Shown here: positions 1 through 9,688 of the stretch, piece after piece
Numbering within the stretch: position 1 is the first letter of the stretch
Layout of the letters: every line of letters begins with the position of its first letter
Source of the DNA: JACMLX01 sp031374935
GTDB taxonomy: Bacteria > Gemmatimonadota > Gemmatimonadetes > Gemmatimonadales > Gemmatimonadaceae
Length of the DNA: 64,000 bases
Assembly (NCBI GenBank): GCA_031374935.1
Contig: JANMHB010000025.1
Span: 62,001-126,000, forward strand
Direction of reading: 5' to 3'
Translations under genes and position numbers: made by a program
The notes under the pieces: generated by a model
Database searches by the model: none
The model's input: only the letters and a program-made list of their open reading frames with translations
What the model was told of the DNA's origin: nothing

Positions 1-1601
1 CACCACGCTTTCGCGAGGACCAGTTTCGCGATCTGTTCCAGACGCCGCCGGTGCGCGACTCTTCGTCACGGGCAACGCCGTCGCGTGACAGCGCCGCGCG
101 CGACACCACGCGGCCCCGCGCCGCCGCGCCGCGCAGGACCGAGATCGTCTGGGACGGTCTGCGCCAGCGCGCCAGTGTCGTCGTCACCGGCTTCTCGCTG
201 GGCGATCTGTCGCCCGATGGCAAGACCGTCATGCTCGTCGGGCAGTTTGCAGGGCCCGCGAGTCTGTACACCTATTCGATCGACCCGTTGGCCAGCGAAC
301 AGCCCGTGCCTCGGCAGCTCACCACCAGTGCCGGCGGTAAGGCGAGCGTGCAGTACTCCGGTGATGGCAAGGAGGTGTGGTTCGTGGAGTCGGGTCGCAT
401 CACCGCAGTGACCGTCGAAACGCGCACGGCGCGTACGGTGGCGTTCCGGGCGGAGCTCGAGGTGGACCCGTCGGTAGAACGCCTCGCGGCATTCGAGGAA
501 GGGTGGGCCTATCAGCGCGACGGCTTCTACGACGCAAAGATGCACGGCGCCGACTGGACCGGTGTCCGCGGGCAGTTCGCGCCGCAGGTGGCCGGCGCGC
601 GAACGGCCGATGAGTTCAGGCGACTGATGAACCTGATGGTCGGTGAGCTGAACGCGTCGCACTCCGGCGCCAGCGGCCCACCGGCACAACCACCACACAC
701 CGGGCGGATCGGCGCTCGATTCAATCGCGCAGCGTTCGATGCAACAGGTCGGTTCGTCCTCACCGAGATCATTGCGCAGTCTCCGCTCGCGACGGGCACC
801 GATGCGAAGATCGGTGACGCGCTGGTTGCGATCAATGGAGTGCGCCTATCGCGCGCTTCGAACATCGACTCCCTGCTGGCGTACACCACCGACAAACGGG
901 TCACACTGCGGCTGGCGAGCAACACTGCTGCGGAGCGTGACGTGGCATTGCGGCCGGTGAGCGCGGGCACCGAAAAGGGACTGCTCTACCGGCAGTGGGT
1001 GGAAGAGCGGCGGGCATACGTGGCCAAGGCGAGCAACGGGCAACTGGGCTATGTCCACCTCTTCGACATGGGCCAGGGCTCGCTCGATCAGCTCTTTCTC
1101 GACCTCGATGCGGAGAACCAGGGAAGGGACGGCATCGTGGTCGATGTGCGCAACAACAACGGCGGCTTCGTCAACGCCTTCGCGCTCGATGTGTTCGCGC
1201 GGCGCCCGTACATGACCATGACCGTGCGTGATCAGCCCAGTGCGCCGGCTCGGCTGCAACTCGGCCAGCGCTCGTTCGACCGACCGGCGGTGCTGGTCAC
1301 CAATCAGCATTCATTGTCCGACGCCGAAGACTTCACGGAAGGATGGCGTGCACTCAAGCTGGGGACCGTGGTTGGCGAGCCGACCGCTGGATGGATCATC
1401 TACACCTCCGGTGCGCAGCTGGTGGACGGCACGGCATTGCGCATGCCGTTCATCCGCGTTCAGGGCGCCGATGGCAAGGACATGGAACTGGTGCCGCGGC
1501 CCGTGGACAGGCTCGTCATCCGGTCGGTGGGAGAAGCGTACACGGGGCGCGATTCGCAGCTCGACGCGGCGGTGGCAGAACTGCTCGGCCGGTTGCGATG
1601 A
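1..1601 (+). CDS. Tricorn-like S41 peptidase, C-terminal part (cut by window edge)
   Basis: The reading frame is open from base 3, so the gene begins upstream; the GTG at 51 is only an internal codon. The visible part holds the end of a propeller region, a helical linker, a PDZ-like domain (about bases 700-930) and an S41 peptidase core. In the core, a stretch rich in Asn-Asn-Gly (bases 1141-1170) and a Ser followed by Asp-Ala-Glu (Ser codon 1317-1319) match the tricorn/CtpA nucleophile region. Family members are large secreted proteases that trim peptides. The 3' end is certain (TGA 1599-1601). Tricorn-type rather than CtpA-type is inferred from the propeller-like sequence before the PDZ domain. 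Confidence 0.85.
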   Translation, partial: PRFREDQFRDLFQTPPVRDSSSRATPSRDSAARDTTRPRAAAPRRTEIVWDGLRQRASVVVTGFSLGDLSPDGKTVMLVGQFAGPASLYTYSIDPLASEQPVPRQLTTSAGGKASVQYSGDGKEVWFVESGRITAVTVETRTARTVAFRAELEVDPSVERLAAFEEGWAYQRDGFYDAKMHGADWTGVRGQFAPQVAGARTADEFRRLMNLMVGELNASHSGASGPPAQPPHTGRIGARFNRAAFDATGRFVLTEIIAQSPLATGTDAKIGDALVAINGVRLSRASNIDSLLAYTTDKRVTLRLASNTAAERDVALRPVSAGTEKGLLYRQWVEERRAYVAKASNGQLGYVHLFDMGQGSLDQLFLDLDAENQGRDGIVVDVRNNNGGFVNAFALDVFARRPYMTMTVRDQPSAPARLQLGQRSFDRPAVLVTNQHSLSDAEDFTEGWRALKLGTVVGEPTAGWIIYTSGAQLVDGTALRMPFIRVQGADGKDMELVPRPVDRLVIRSVGEAYTGRDSQLDAAVAELLGRLR

Positions 1602-1647
1602 CGGCTGCCTGCGAACCCGCGAGCGCCAGCACCGCGTCCGTGCCCGA

Positions 1648-2631
1648 ATGAACCGGTTGCGACTCGGCATTCTCGGTACTGCCCGCATCGCGCGGAACTT
1701 CATTGCCGGACTCTCCGGTTCGACGGCTGTCACTGCCACGGCGATCGCAAGCCGCGACGCAGCCCGCGCCAGTCGATTTGCACGTGAGACCGGCGTGTCA
1801 CTGGTTTTCGGCAGCTATGAGGCCCTGCTCGCCTCGGCGGACGTCGACGCGATCTACAACCCGCTGCCGAATGGGCTGCACGGCGTCTGGTCGATTCGTG
1901 CGATGGAACAGGGCAAGCACGTCCTCTGTGAGAAGCCGCTGGCGGCGTCGCATGCCGAGGCGCTCACGATGTTCGCGGCCGCGCGGCGGTGCGGCGTGCA
2001 CCTGGTGGAAGCGTATCCGTATCGGTCACAGCCACAGACGATCGTGTTGCAGCAGATGATCGCTGCCGGCGCCGTCGGACGGGTGCGGACGATTCACGCC
2101 GCCTTCGGATTCCCCCTGACCGACCGCAGCAACATCCGCTTCGATCCGGCGCTGGCCGGTGGGGCATTGATGGATCTCGGCAGCTATCCACTCAGCCTCA
2201 TTCGGCTCCTCACCGGCGAAGCGCCGAGCAGCATACGGGCGCAGGGCATCTGGGATACGGCTGGCGTGGATCGGGCGGCCATCGTCTCGCTGTCATTCGG
2301 CAAGGGCGTGCTGGCGCAGGCCGCCTGCAGTTTCGAGACGGTCGTGCATCGTCAGGCGCTGATTGCCGGCGATGATGGCGTGATCGAGACGACCTATGCC
2401 AACCACACCACCGATGTTCCGCCGGTGTTGCGCATTCGTCGAGGCACCGATCGGTTGGCACCGTACGAGACGATCACACTGGACAGCATGAACGGATTCC
2501 GGGCTGAGGTGGAGTCGTTCGCGGAACTGATTGCCGGTGGTGTCTGGAACGGGATCTCCGAGCAGGAGTCGCTCGACGTGGCGGCGATGCTCGATGCGGC
2601 CAGGTCACAGATCGCTCCCGGTGGAGGCTGA
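1648..2631 (+). CDS. Gfo/Idh/MocA family NAD(P)-dependent oxidoreductase
   Basis: A 327-residue protein with an N-terminal Rossmann fold (GILGTARIARNF near residues 6-17) and the family hallmark EKPLA after a lysine-containing KHVLCEKP stretch (about residues 90-100). The usual C-terminal substrate domain follows. Family members oxidise or reduce sugars, inositols or dihydrodiols in the cytoplasm; the substrate here cannot be told. I chose the ATG at 1648 because it directly precedes the Rossmann strand. The open frame runs further upstream, but there it overlaps the peptidase gene and looks like shadow sequence. It lies 46 bases after the peptidase gene and may be co-transcribed with it. Confidence 0.9.
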   Translation: MNRLRLGILGTARIARNFIAGLSGSTAVTATAIASRDAARASRFARETGVSLVFGSYEALLASADVDAIYNPLPNGLHGVWSIRAMEQGKHVLCEKPLAASHAEALTMFAAARRCGVHLVEAYPYRSQPQTIVLQQMIAAGAVGRVRTIHAAFGFPLTDRSNIRFDPALAGGALMDLGSYPLSLIRLLTGEAPSSIRAQGIWDTAGVDRAAIVSLSFGKGVLAQAACSFETVVHRQALIAGDDGVIETTYANHTTDVPPVLRIRRGTDRLAPYETITLDSMNGFRAEVESFAELIAGGVWNGISEQESLDVAAMLDAARSQIAPGGG

Positions 2632-2651
2632 CATACGAGGCGTCGTGAGTG

Positions 2652-3644
2652 CTATGGCCGAATCGTGCGTGTTGTATACGCCACACCATCGGGCGTGTCA
2701 CCCGCCGCGATCTCCTGCACCACGGCGCGGGTTGCCATGTCGATCACTGCGACCTTGCCTCGCGCACTGAGCGAGAGGAACGCGGTGCGACCATCCGGTG
2801 TGATGGTGATGCCCTGCGGAGCCGCGCCCGTGAACGCGATGCGATGTAATTCTGCCTTTGTCCTGGCATTCAGGAATCGCAGCGTCTCACCCCGCAGATC
2901 GGGCAGGAGGACCAGCGAGGTATCGGGCGAGAACAGTACACGATACGGCCAGCCGAAGCCGGTGGCGGCCGGAGTCACGCTGCCACTCGCCGCATCGACG
3001 ACGCTGACGGTGCCAGTGGCGTTGCTCCCGACCCACACCTCGCGGCCATCGGGCGTCACGTTGATGGCCTCAGGCTGCGATGGCACATTGATCGTGCGCA
3101 GCGCGGTGCCAGCCACCAGATCGAATTCCGACACGGTGTTGCTGCCGATATTGCCCGTCCAGGCCCGCCGGCCATCACCCGTCACGCCAACCATGTGCGA
3201 GCCGTTCTGGTTGGTCGGAATGGCTCGCACCACAGTGCCACGCGCCACGTTCACGATGACCAGCGCGCGATTCGTCTCCGATGTGACCAGTGCCAGTGTG
3301 TCGCCCGGCAGCAGGACGATGCCATGCGGCCGGCGATACTCGCCCAGCGCAATCGTCCGGGCCACGCGCAAGCCGGGCACGTCGATCACGGTCAGTGTGC
3401 TGCCCGGCGTCTGCGCCCCGTAGTCCGTCACCACGGCGGTGCGACCGTCGGATGACATCACGATCTCGTGGGGGCCCTGTCCGGTGGGCAGCGTGGCCAG
3501 CACGCGGCTACTGGCGACATCGATGATCGTGGCAGTCGACGGTGTCTTGTTGGTGACGACCAGTGTGCCGGTCACACGCGCAGATTGTGCCATTGCCAGC
3601 GCGGCACAGAGTGGGAACACGAGCTGAAGTGAGCGATGGCGCAT
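2652..3644 (-). CDS. Exported YVTN/YncE-type beta-propeller protein
   Basis: A 330-residue protein with an N-terminal signal peptide (cleavage likely near residue 20) followed by about seven repeats of the YVTN type. Recurring units read like pDGRtAvVtd...tvIDv, e.g. near residues 65-85, 155-165, 198-215 and 282-300. Such propellers sit in the periplasm or on the surface and often act as binding scaffolds; no enzyme motif is visible. It converges on the upstream oxidoreductase gene with a 20-base gap and has no obvious operon partner. Confidence 0.85.
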   Translation of the reverse strand: MRHRSLQLVFPLCAALAMAQSARVTGTLVVTNKTPSTATIIDVASSRVLATLPTGQGPHEIVMSSDGRTAVVTDYGAQTPGSTLTVIDVPGLRVARTIALGEYRRPHGIVLLPGDTLALVTSETNRALVIVNVARGTVVRAIPTNQNGSHMVGVTGDGRRAWTGNIGSNTVSEFDLVAGTALRTINVPSQPEAINVTPDGREVWVGSNATGTVSVVDAASGSVTPAATGFGWPYRVLFSPDTSLVLLPDLRGETLRFLNARTKAELHRIAFTGAAPQGITITPDGRTAFLSLSARGKVAVIDMATRAVVQEIAAGDTPDGVAYTTRTIRP

Positions 3645-3732
3645 GAGACGCTCCGAAAAGACCGATGACAGCTGAGGGGCCGCGTTCAGCTTGGCGCCGC
3701 GTCAGCACGGGTGCAAGGGCACCAGCGGTCTG

Positions 3733-4638
3733 TCAGGCCCGCCACGGCGCGGGCGTCAGCGCCTCGCGCAGGAATTGCACGAAGCGCGAGGTGCGAGCTG
3801 AGCGTCCCCGGCGCGATCCGACGAACGCCACCACGTCTGCCGGCGGCGGACGATACGTGTCGAGCAGTCGCACCAGCCGGCCGGCACGCAAATCCTCCGC
3901 AATCGACCACTCCGAACGCAGGATGATCCCTTGGCCGTCGAGCGCCCACTCGCGCATGATGTCACCGTCGTTCGACGCCAGGCTCGGCGTGATGCGGACT
4001 TGTGTGGAACCGCCGTCCGCCAAAGTGAATCGCCAGAGTGTCACGTCTTCGTCGTTCTCGCGAAGCGCCAAGCAGCGGAAGTCGAGCAACGACTTCGGTG
4101 TCGTCGGCGTCCCGTGCTGCGCCACGAACGCGGGTGACGCGCAAAGAACCCGATCGTTCGGCGCCAGCAGCTGCGCTGGCAGCGCCGTGTCGCGGAGCTC
4201 GCCGATGTGCAGCGCAACATCCCAGGTCGAATCCGGCAAGCGGCCGAGTCGATCTGAGACCGTCAATTCGATGGTGACCGCCGGGTGCGCGGTCTGGAAC
4301 GCGGCGACGATTGGCGCGACGTATCGCCGGCCGAATCCGAGCGGCGCGATGACGCGCAGGTGGCCGGCCACCTCACCCCGACGCGCGGCCAGCGTCTCGC
4401 TCAACGCCGCGACATCGTCGCTGATCAATCCCCCTTGCGATGCCAGCAGTTCACCCTCGTCAGTGAGGGTAATGCGGCGCACACTGCGGTCCAAGAGCCG
4501 CACACCCACCCGTCGCTCGAGATCCTGCAGCCGTTGCGTGACGGCGGACGGAGTCACGTCGAGCACACGCGCCGCGGCGGCCAGCGATTTCGCGCGTGCT
4601 ACCACGCCGAAAAACTCGAGGTCGGCGATCGTGAGCAT
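3733..4638 (-). CDS. LysR-family transcriptional regulator
   Basis: A 301-residue protein with a typical LysR layout. The N-terminal winged helix-turn-helix (residues about 1-60; SLAAAARVLDVTPSAVTQRL is the recognition region) is followed by a two-lobed effector-binding domain. Length and start match the family. It is divergently arranged to the ABC transporter pair at 4749-9253 with a gap of about 110 bases. A perfect palindrome overlaps its own start codon, which suggests autoregulation. The effector and targets are unknown. Confidence 0.92.
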   Translation of the reverse strand: MLTIADLEFFGVVARAKSLAAAARVLDVTPSAVTQRLQDLERRVGVRLLDRSVRRITLTDEGELLASQGGLISDDVAALSETLAARRGEVAGHLRVIAPLGFGRRYVAPIVAAFQTAHPAVTIELTVSDRLGRLPDSTWDVALHIGELRDTALPAQLLAPNDRVLCASPAFVAQHGTPTTPKSLLDFRCLALRENDEDVTLWRFTLADGGSTQVRITPSLASNDGDIMREWALDGQGIILRSEWSIAEDLRAGRLVRLLDTYRPPPADVVAFVGSRRGRSARTSRFVQFLREALTPAPWRA

Positions 4639-4653
4639 TTAGAATCACCTAAA
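4638..4653. promoter_or_regulatory. Palindrome TTTAG-N6-CTAAA at the LysR start codon
   Basis: TTTAGAATCACCTAAA is a perfect inverted repeat with five-base arms. It contains the T-N11-A pattern typical of LysR boxes and touches the first base of the LysR start codon (4636-4638). It lies between the LysR gene and the divergent ABC gene. The role as an operator is inferred from position and pattern only. Confidence 0.5.
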
Positions 4654-4748
4654 GATAGAAGACATCAAGGCGCTGCTGAAACTATGCGTACGGACCGTCG
4701 TTCTGCGAAGTGTCAGCCGCTCGATTCGTCACCCCGCTCCGAATTGCC

Positions 4749-5645
4749 ATGCTCGAAGTCACCGGACTCTCACTGCGGTATTCCAACGGCGTGCAGGCGC
4801 TCAACGGCGTGTCCCTGAGCGTCGGGCGGGGCCTCTTCGGACTCCTCGGCCCGAACGGCGCGGGAAAGTCGACGCTCATGCGGACCCTTGCCACGCTGCA
4901 ACAGCCCGACGCCGGCACGATCACCTTTGGCGGTGAGTCGATCTTCGCCGATCCCACGGCCCATCGCCGCCGACTTGGCTACCTGCCACAGGATTTCGGC
5001 GTCTATCCGGGTGTGTCGGCACTCGACCTGCTCGATCATCTGGCGGTGCTGAAGGGACTGACCGATCGCCCGACGCGCACGGCGCAGGTCGAGAGTCTGC
5101 TCGCTCAGGTGAATCTCTGGGAACACCGCAAGCGTGCCGTCAGCGGTTTCTCCGGCGGCATGCGGCAGCGGTTCGGCATCGCACAGGCGCTCCTCGGCGA
5201 CCCGAAGCTGGTGATCGTCGATGAACCGACGGCGGGACTCGATCCAGCGGAGCGCAGTCGCTTCTACAACATGCTGAGTGAGATCGGCGAGGAGGTTGTG
5301 GTGATCCTGTCGACGCACATCGTCGAGGACGTGCGGCAGCTCTGCAGCCAGATGGCGATCGTCGTCGGAGGCCGGGTGGTGCAGCATGGTGCTCCTGACG
5401 TGCTGGTGGCGGCGCTGGATCGGCGCATCTGGACGATGACGATGCCGAGGCATCAGGCGCGGATGGACGTGCCCACCCTCGACGTCCTGTCAACACAGCT
5501 GCACGCGGGCATGACGCGGGTGCGGGTTCGCGCCGATCGCGCGCCCTCTGCGGCGTTCGCGCTGGCGACACCGGAACTCGACGACGTTTACTTCGCCGCC
5601 CTGTCCGATCGGTCCGGCACCGCAGCGGTGGTCAACGGCCGATGA
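4749..5645 (+). CDS. ABC transporter ATP-binding protein
   Basis: A 298-residue ABC ATPase with Walker A GPNGAGKST (residues 34-42), Q-loop LPQDFG (79-84), signature SGGMRQ (135-140), Walker B LVIVDEP (154-160) and a switch histidine in LSTHIVEDV. I chose the ATG at 4749 because it precedes the first beta strand; an in-frame GTG at 4710 would add 13 unlikely residues. Its stop overlaps the start of the next gene (ATGA at 5642-5645), so the ATPase and the membrane/peptidase fusion are translationally coupled and very likely form one transporter. It resembles the ATPases paired with ABC-2 permeases. Confidence 0.93.
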   Translation: MLEVTGLSLRYSNGVQALNGVSLSVGRGLFGLLGPNGAGKSTLMRTLATLQQPDAGTITFGGESIFADPTAHRRRLGYLPQDFGVYPGVSALDLLDHLAVLKGLTDRPTRTAQVESLLAQVNLWEHRKRAVSGFSGGMRQRFGIAQALLGDPKLVIVDEPTAGLDPAERSRFYNMLSEIGEEVVVILSTHIVEDVRQLCSQMAIVVGGRVVQHGAPDVLVAALDRRIWTMTMPRHQARMDVPTLDVLSTQLHAGMTRVRVRADRAPSAAFALATPELDDVYFAALSDRSGTAAVVNGR

Positions 5646-8600
5646 TGATGGTCACCAGAATGCTTCGGTTCGAATGGCGGTACCTCACGCGGAATCTGAC
5701 TTTCGCGGGCGTGGCGCTGGTGATTGCCGCTTTTGCGCTCGTGATGGTACGGACCGGCTACGGCGGCGACGGCATCGACATCAATTCGCCATATAGCGTG
5801 ATGCAGTCGTTCGGCCTGTTGACGCTGTGGTGCCTGTTCATGCAGACGATCTTCTGTGTCAACGGCGTACTGCGGGACGATGAGCACAACATGCGGGAGC
5901 TCATCTTCTCCCGGCCAATTCCGCTCGGGTCGTGGGTGCTGACACGGTTTGCGGGGCAGGTGCTCGCAGGCCTGTCGGTGATGATCGTGGCCACACTGGC
6001 GCTGATGTTCGCGCCCGAGCTCATCGCGGCGGATCCGGAGCGTGTCGGCCCGCTGCGCCTGGGCACCTATCTCTGGGCACTCACCACTCTGGTGCTGCCG
6101 AACCTGATCCTGATTGCGTCCCTGCTGTTTGCGGTAGCCGCGTTCTCCCGAAGTGCCATCGCGACGTACGTCGGCGGTGTCGGGATCTTTGCGTTGTACA
6201 TGCTGACGGCCGTGCTGGTGGATTCCCCAATACTGGCCAGCAGCGCATCACCGACACCCGACGCACTCGCACGTGCGGCGCTGCTCGACCCGTTTGGCCT
6301 GAGCGCGTTCGCCGAGCAGACGCGATTCTGGACGCCGGCTGAGCGCAATGTTCGGCTGGTGGCGTTGGAGGGTCGATTCCTGGCGAATCGAGTGTTGTGG
6401 CTGGGGATCGCAGCGGGTGTGCTTGCCGCGACGTATCGTTTCGTCCGATGGACGTCGCCGCAGCGCGCACTGTCGAGGCACGACGCTGCGCGCCCCACTG
6501 CGCAAGCGGCAACTACGCCGGAGCTTGTGCCGCGATCAGCACGTGTGAGCGTGGAGTCGCGCGCAACGCGGACGTTTCTGCCTGCCCTTGTCGCCACGTT
6601 TCGCTTCGAGGTGCGGCGACTCTTCGGGGCGCGGCCGGTGCAGCTCCTGCTGCTGGTCTGGCTGGTGCTCGCGTTCACCGAGGCGCGGTCGCAGCTGATT
6701 CAGTCGGAGTACGGCACACGCGTGATCGCCACCAGCGGGCTTCTGGCCGAGGAGTTGAGCCAGCAGCTGGGCCTGATCTGTACGATCTGCCTCGTCTGGT
6801 TTTCCGCTGAAGTGGTCTGGCGCGACCGCATTGCTCGGATCGACGGCATTACCGACGCGACGCCCGCCTCGAGCGGCGTGTTCTATCTGTCGCGATTGCT
6901 TGCGCTCTGGGCGATCGTGGCGGTGCTGACGACGCTGGCGATCGTCGCGGCGGTTGTGGTGCAGCTCTCCCATACGCACCTTGCCGTTCGGCCACTTCCG
7001 TACCTTGGCTTGTTCTGGTTCGTTGCGACACCGGCGTGCCTGTTTGCGGTCGCGAGCATCGCGATGCACCTGATCGCGCCGAACCGCTGGGTCGGCATCG
7101 TGCTCACGTTGCTCCTCGCCATTCTGGTGCAATTCGATCAGGTCGCCGCATTCGAACATCCGATGACGCGGTTCACCGCCACGCCGCGCGTGTCGTGGTC
7201 GGATCTCGACGGCTATGGACCGTCGGCCGAGTCGTTTGCGGCGTTCACCGGATACTGGGCGGCCTGGGCCTTCCTGATTGGTGCGGTGAGTTGGGGCGCG
7301 TGGCGGCGCGGCGTCGAGATGGGCGCACGCCGCAGATTTCGCGCGGTCGCCGGCGGAGTCGTGCTGCCGCGGCGGGTGCTGCTCGCATCCTCCGCGCTCG
7401 TCGCTGTGACAGCGGTCGGGCTCCTCTGGCAGACGAACGTCGCGCACGCCTGGGTCAGCGCCGCCGACAACCTGTCGTGGCGTGTGGACTACGAGCGCAC
7501 CTATCGTTTCCTGCACAGTATTGTGCAGCCCAGTGTGACGTCGGCCGACATGACGGTCGATTTCTTCCCCGAGCGGCGTGGAGCGCAAGTGCAGGGTGTT
7601 TTGACCCTCGAGAATCGTTCGGGCATTGCCATCGATTCGCTCTGGATCGCGCTGCGACGTGATGTGTCGATGCCCTCGGTGCGCGTGGATGGCGCAACAC
7701 TTGTCCGACGCGATACGCGCTTCAACGTCTGGCAGTTTGCGCTCCAGCGGCCACTCGCACCACAGGCCAAAACGACCCTGCGATACTCGGTGGCACTGGA
7801 ACGCGGCGGCATTCGCGCCGATGGCTTCGATCGTGATGCGGCAAGCGATGGCAGCTACCTCACGATGGTCGACATGATGCCGACTCTCGGGTATCGCCCG
7901 GCGCAGGAGGTGCGCGATCTGAAGGTGCGAGCTGCGCAGAACCTCGGCACGGCGACCGATGACCTGATGTCGCTTGCAGTGGCCGACTCGATGGCGGCGC
8001 AGGTGCGACGCGTGGGTCAGTCGCCGGCCTGGCTGACGCTCCATGCCACAATTTCGACCTCTGCCGATCAAGCGGTGATCGGGCCGGGTGTGCTCGTGCG
8101 CCGCTGGACCGGCACGGGCCGTCGCTACTTCGAGTATCGGGTTGATGCACCCATGACTCCGGCGTTCGCCTTCGTCTCGGGCCGCTATGCCAGCAAGACC
8201 GTGGTCCGCAATGGCGTGACGATCGAGATGTGGTACCATCCGGACCACGGAAAGAACGTTGAACGCATCCTGCAGGTGTCTTCGACGACGCTCGCCATGC
8301 TCGGCGCACAGCTCACTCCGTATCGGCTGCCGGTGCTTCGTGTCGTCGAAATCCCCGCTGGCTGGGGATTCGGTGGATATGCGCTGCCTGGGATGCTCGT
8401 GCTGACCGAGAATCGTGGGGTCCTGATGGATGAGCGTGCGGGCAACGTCGACCTGCTCACGCGGCGGGTGGCACATGAGGTATCGCATCAGTGGTGGGGG
8501 CACACCGTGAGCGCGCTGCCCGTCCCCGGTGGCTCGACAATCACCGAAACGCTGGCCAAGCATTCCGAGCGACTCGTGATCGAAGCTCTGCATGGCGCAT

Positions 8601-9253
8601 CGGCGGTGCCAAAGATGCTGGCGTTCGAACACGACGCGTACCTCGCCGGCCGGGCCCGCGCCGTGTCGCTGGAGCCGACGCTGCTCGAGAGCCGCGATGA
8701 CGACTACATCTACTATCGGAAGGGGGCCCTGGCGATGCACGCGCTGACCGATGCCCTTGGCGCGTCGGCGGTGACGCGTGCGCTGGCAACACTGGTCGCG
8801 CGCGAGGTGGGGCCGAATGGTGCGGCGACTGCACGTGAAGTGCGAGACCTGCTCCGGGTCGAAGCGCGCACCGCTGCCGATTCCTCACTGGTGGACGAAT
8901 GGTTTGGCCAACGTGTCATCTACGAGCTTTCCGCCGATTCGGCCAGCGCTCAGCAGCGCGGTGACTCCGTCGACGTGCAGGGTGTCTTCACGGTGCGTCG
9001 CGTGACGACTGATAGCCGTGGCGAAACGGTCACCGCGGCGGATGGCACCACCGTGGAAGTTGTGGTGCTGGGGTCTGCTCGCGATGACACCGAAGTGCTC
9101 TGGCGTGGTCGCCTGCCGGTGGTCCGCGGCCGTGCCACGCTGGCGGCCACTGTTGCGCGCGCGCCGGCGTCGGTTGAAATCGATCCTCGCTTCTTGCGCA
9201 TCGACCGCGAGCGATCCAACAACCGCCTCTCCGTGCAGTTGGTGCGCCGCTGA
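5642..9253 (+). CDS. ABC-2 type permease fused to an M1-family metallopeptidase
   Basis: A 1203-residue fusion. The N-terminal part (about residues 1-610) has two blocks of hydrophobic segments, around 12 in all, typical of two ABC-2 permease halves. The C-terminal part is an M1 aminopeptidase-like domain with HEVSH (residues 945-949) followed by WWGH and, about 20 residues on, the third zinc ligand Glu969 in ITETL. The domain order places the peptidase outside the membrane. The fusion architecture is known from other bacterial genomes; its substrate is not established. The start ATG (5642) overlaps the ATPase stop; ATGATGATG gives three adjacent candidate starts, of which 5642 is in frame. 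Confidence 0.92.
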   Translation: MMMVTRMLRFEWRYLTRNLTFAGVALVIAAFALVMVRTGYGGDGIDINSPYSVMQSFGLLTLWCLFMQTIFCVNGVLRDDEHNMRELIFSRPIPLGSWVLTRFAGQVLAGLSVMIVATLALMFAPELIAADPERVGPLRLGTYLWALTTLVLPNLILIASLLFAVAAFSRSAIATYVGGVGIFALYMLTAVLVDSPILASSASPTPDALARAALLDPFGLSAFAEQTRFWTPAERNVRLVALEGRFLANRVLWLGIAAGVLAATYRFVRWTSPQRALSRHDAARPTAQAATTPELVPRSARVSVESRATRTFLPALVATFRFEVRRLFGARPVQLLLLVWLVLAFTEARSQLIQSEYGTRVIATSGLLAEELSQQLGLICTICLVWFSAEVVWRDRIARIDGITDATPASSGVFYLSRLLALWAIVAVLTTLAIVAAVVVQLSHTHLAVRPLPYLGLFWFVATPACLFAVASIAMHLIAPNRWVGIVLTLLLAILVQFDQVAAFEHPMTRFTATPRVSWSDLDGYGPSAESFAAFTGYWAAWAFLIGAVSWGAWRRGVEMGARRRFRAVAGGVVLPRRVLLASSALVAVTAVGLLWQTNVAHAWVSAADNLSWRVDYERTYRFLHSIVQPSVTSADMTVDFFPERRGAQVQGVLTLENRSGIAIDSLWIALRRDVSMPSVRVDGATLVRRDTRFNVWQFALQRPLAPQAKTTLRYSVALERGGIRADGFDRDAASDGSYLTMVDMMPTLGYRPAQEVRDLKVRAAQNLGTATDDLMSLAVADSMAAQVRRVGQSPAWLTLHATISTSADQAVIGPGVLVRRWTGTGRRYFEYRVDAPMTPAFAFVSGRYASKTVVRNGVTIEMWYHPDHGKNVERILQVSSTTLAMLGAQLTPYRLPVLRVVEIPAGWGFGGYALPGMLVLTENRGVLMDERAGNVDLLTRRVAHEVSHQWWGHTVSALPVPGGSTITETLAKHSERLVIEALHGASAVPKMLAFEHDAYLAGRARAVSLEPTLLESRDDDYIYYRKGALAMHALTDALGASAVTRALATLVAREVGPNGAATAREVRDLLRVEARTAADSSLVDEWFGQRVIYELSADSASAQQRGDSVDVQGVFTVRRVTTDSRGETVTAADGTTVEVVVLGSARDDTEVLWRGRLPVVRGRATLAATVARAPASVEIDPRFLRIDRERSNNRLSVQLVRR

Positions 9254-9271
9254 TTGGCGGACCGCGTGTAT

Positions 9272-9529
9272 TCAGACCTTGAGCGACAGGCCCCGCAGTC
9301 GCAGCGCGTCGCCCAGAATCCTGACCGCCTTTGGCCCCATCCCGTGCATCTGCAGCAGCTCTGCCGCGGTGACATTCGCGACCTGCTCGAGTGTCGTCAG
9401 CCCGGCCGCGGCAAGTGCCCGTAGCGCCGGAGCTCCAACGCCGCGAGGGAAGGCGTCTCGCATCGAAAGGTCGTGCGTCGCAGGAGATGGCTGGCGTGCA
9501 GCGGCAGCGGGGGTTCGGCGATCGGGCAT
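9272..9529 (-). CDS. Small helix-hairpin-helix protein
   Basis: An 85-residue protein from the ATG at 9527-9529; the open frame extends 20 residues further upstream without a clear start signal. The C-terminal half (about residues 30-85) holds a helix-hairpin-helix pattern: a GVGAPALRALAAAGL segment, then GMGPKAVRIL. It resembles the C-terminal domain of RNA polymerase alpha and related DNA-binding modules. It probably binds nucleic acid or a protein partner. The N-terminal third is Ala/Pro-rich and probably unstructured. It converges on the transporter gene (stop 9253). Confidence 0.6.
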   Translation of the reverse strand: MPDRRTPAAAARQPSPATHDLSMRDAFPRGVGAPALRALAAAGLTTLEQVANVTAAELLQMHGMGPKAVRILGDALRLRGLSLKV

Positions 9530-9688
9530 GCAGCGAGGTCGGGAGTGGTGAATCCGCGGCGCCGGTAAGTGATGGCAGTGGTTTGACAAATCTCGACGAA
9601 CGGTACCCGCCGCGCGAGTGGGAACGCAGCGGCGTCGCGATCAGGGTAGCGAACTGGACGCTGCGGATGCCTGCGGGCCGCCACTCGT

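Noticed and set aside
6536..8740. A 734-codon open frame on the minus strand
   Set aside because: It lies wholly antisense to the ABC-2/M1 fusion, is full of Arg, His, Gln and Gly, and shows no domain. It is a high-GC shadow frame.
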